Positions 6,501 to 6,931 of a stretch of 6,931 bases of DNA are shown one piece after another. This DNA is from Actinomycetes bacterium. Lineage in GTDB: Bacteria; Actinomycetota; Acidimicrobiia; Acidimicrobiales; Acidimicrobiaceae. How positions within the stretch are numbered: position 1 is the first letter of the stretch; the number at the start of each line of letters is the position of its first letter. The position numbers and the translations under genes were made by a program. The stretch covers positions 1 to 6,931 of the forward strand of contig JAKAPB010000099.1 of NCBI GenBank assembly GCA_021823045.1, read 5' to 3'. The notes below the pieces were generated by a model. The model made no database searches and had not been told where the DNA came from. It was given only the letters and a program-made list of their open reading frames with translations.

Positions 6501-6931
6501 ACGGTGCTCACTGGGACGAAGAAGACAAAGCTGGTATCAAGCCGACAATTCAGCAGATATTTGAGGATTTAAACCCAGAATCGGATGAAAGCGGCCGTTT
6601 GATCGGAATCGACGGGAAGGCGGAGCTGTATAACGGCCGAACCGGAGAGAGGTACGACAACAGGATTTCGGTTGGATATGTCTACATCCTTAAACTCGCC
6701 CACTTGGTCGATGACAAGATCCATGCGCGTTCGACCGGACCATACTCGATGATCACTCAGCAGCCCCTCGGTGGTAAGGCGCAGTTTGGTGGTCAGCGCT
6801 TTGGGGAGATGGAAGTGTGGGCTCTAGAAGCATATGGGGCCGCATATGCACTCCAGGAGCTGCTAACAATCAAGTCCGATGACGTCTTGGGACGTGTCAA
6901 GGTCTACGAGTCGATTGTCAAGGGAGAAAAT
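3596..6931 (+). CDS. rpoB: DNA-directed RNA polymerase subunit beta (3' end missing)
   Basis: RpoB forms one pincer of RNA polymerase, carries half of the active-site cleft and is the target of rifampicin. 1112 codons are open without interruption to the window edge; about 50-60 more are expected. Landmarks: N-terminal ERFSFANL (9-16) and [12 protein letters not shown] (30-41); [21 protein letters not shown] in the protrusion; the rifampicin region [20 protein letters not shown] (398-417) then [32 protein letters not shown] (708-727) with the acidic pair E724/D725; [17 protein letters not shown] with K876 and K884, equivalent to E. coli K1065/K1073 at the active site; and [20 protein letters not shown] (1058-1077) of the switch/clamp region. 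Residues matching E. coli D516, H526 and S531 are D407, H417 and S422, the rifampicin-sensitive type. The TTG start is chosen because AGGAG lies 7 bases upstream and no in-frame ATG occurs before codon 20. Confidence 0.98.
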   Translation, partial: MNSRIQSPERFSFANLAEVMPLPDLIAIQRESFDWFLEHGLAETFRDISPIEDFGGQLRLELDFDPNDQDLKPLPKYSEEECREKDLTYSIPIFVKATFSNRVTGEIKEQTVFMGDFPMMTEKGTFIINGTERVVVSQLVRSPGVLFQAGRDGKTVLTATIHPYRGEWIEFDVERKPGRDINVGARVARKRRLSLFTVVRALGYDQVDVIDRLVNHFDYLGAQWEKERSDGLTQDGALVEIFRKARPGEPPTLDAARNYFENAFFSSKRYDLTKVGRYKLARKLGPEITKMSEILGIDLEHPGEHETVLHRNEILTTATYMLHLADNAPGYRMDDQDHFANRRVRSVGELIQNQLRLGLSRLERLVRERMTTQDVEAITPQTLINIRPVVAAIREFFGTSQLSQFMDQNNPLSGLAHKRRLSALGPGGLSRERAGFEVRDVHTSHYGRMCPIETPEGPNIGLIGALATYAKVNDFGFIETPYRKVVGGKVTDEIVYLAADEEEEYVIAQANAKIGPDGSFTEDRVLARRSPLGAGVRVEGNTTTYGLTSEVDFVPPSEIDMMDVSPKQIVSVSTSLIPFVEHDDANRALMGANMQKQAVPLVVPEAPYIGTGVEARAARDAGDVLLAEGSGVVSDVSGEVITVEYDPGQTNRLGVPLGRKLHRLLKFRRSNQNTCMNQKILVEVGQRVEKGDVLADGPSTHNGELALGKNLLVAFMPWEGYNYEDAIILSERLVKDDVLTSIHIEEYEIDARDTKLGAEEITRDIPNLSDEVTADLDERGIIRIGAEVGPGDILVGKVTPKGETELTPEERLLRAIFGEKSREVRDTSLKVPHGESGKVIDVRVSTRDDTSELPPGVNQLVRVYVAQRRKITEGDKLAGRHGNKGVISKILPVEDMPYFANGMPVDIILSPLGVPSRMNVGQVLESHLGYAARWGWSGNELAKQPISGTETKTRPRTEPSTWIATPVFDGAHWDEEDKAGIKPTIQQIFEDLNPESDESGRLIGIDGKAELYNGRTGERYDNRISVGYVYILKLAHLVDDKIHARSTGPYSMITQQPLGGKAQFGGQRFGEMEVWALEAYGAAYALQELLTIKSDDVLGRVKVYESIVKGEN

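Noticed and set aside
1..6931. CRISPR array, mobile element, tRNA or defence system
   Set aside because: I looked for spaced direct repeats, long terminal inverted repeats, transposase or nuclease motifs and tRNA-like folds and saw none; the window is filled by conserved core genes.

Overview
The window is a stretch of the bacterial secE-nusG-rplK-rplA-rplJ-rplL-rpoB cluster, all on the + strand. secE enters from the left, already under way, and rpoB runs off the right edge about 50-60 codons short of its usual end (estimated from memory of actinobacterial RpoB lengths). All seven reading frames are intact. There is no sign of a mobile element, CRISPR array, tRNA, rRNA or laterally acquired cargo.

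Organism: RpoB reads like an actinobacterial beta subunit (rifampicin-region sequence [18 protein letters not shown], then a long actinobacterial-type second half), and NusG has the long acidic N-terminal tail common in Actinobacteria. Base composition is only about half G+C, and the genes use AGG/AGA (Arg), CTA/TTA (Leu) and ATA (Ile) freely, unlike high-GC Streptomyces or Mycobacterium. A moderate-GC member of a deep actinobacterial branch, such as acidophilic Acidimicrobiia, would fit. That placement is an inference and needs a database search.

Layout: secE 3' end (1-186); nusG (191-895); a 79-base gap with small hairpins; rplK (975-1403); rplA (1435-2166); a 152-base structured leader (2167-2318); rplJ (2319-2855); a 66-base gap with a 10-bp hairpin and two copies of a Shine-Dalgarno-like 7-mer; rplL (2922-3308); a 287-base gap with two successive terminator-like hairpins and more inverted repeats; rpoB from a TTG start at 3596.

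How the genes work together: SecE belongs to the SecYEG translocon. NusG binds RNA polymerase and links it to ribosomes or Rho. L11, L1, L10 and L7/L12 build the L1 stalk and the factor-binding L12 stalk of the 50S subunit. RpoB is the RNA polymerase beta subunit. The most interesting content is regulatory RNA between genes: a leader before rplJ that can fold two exclusive ways, one hiding the rplJ ribosome binding site; a strong, partly duplicated ribosome binding site before rplL, fitting the several L12 copies per ribosome; and an attenuator-like region between rplL and rpoB. I found no previously undescribed gene system; the novelty, if any, is in these untranslated elements. All structures were paired by eye, with no folding energies or covariation.
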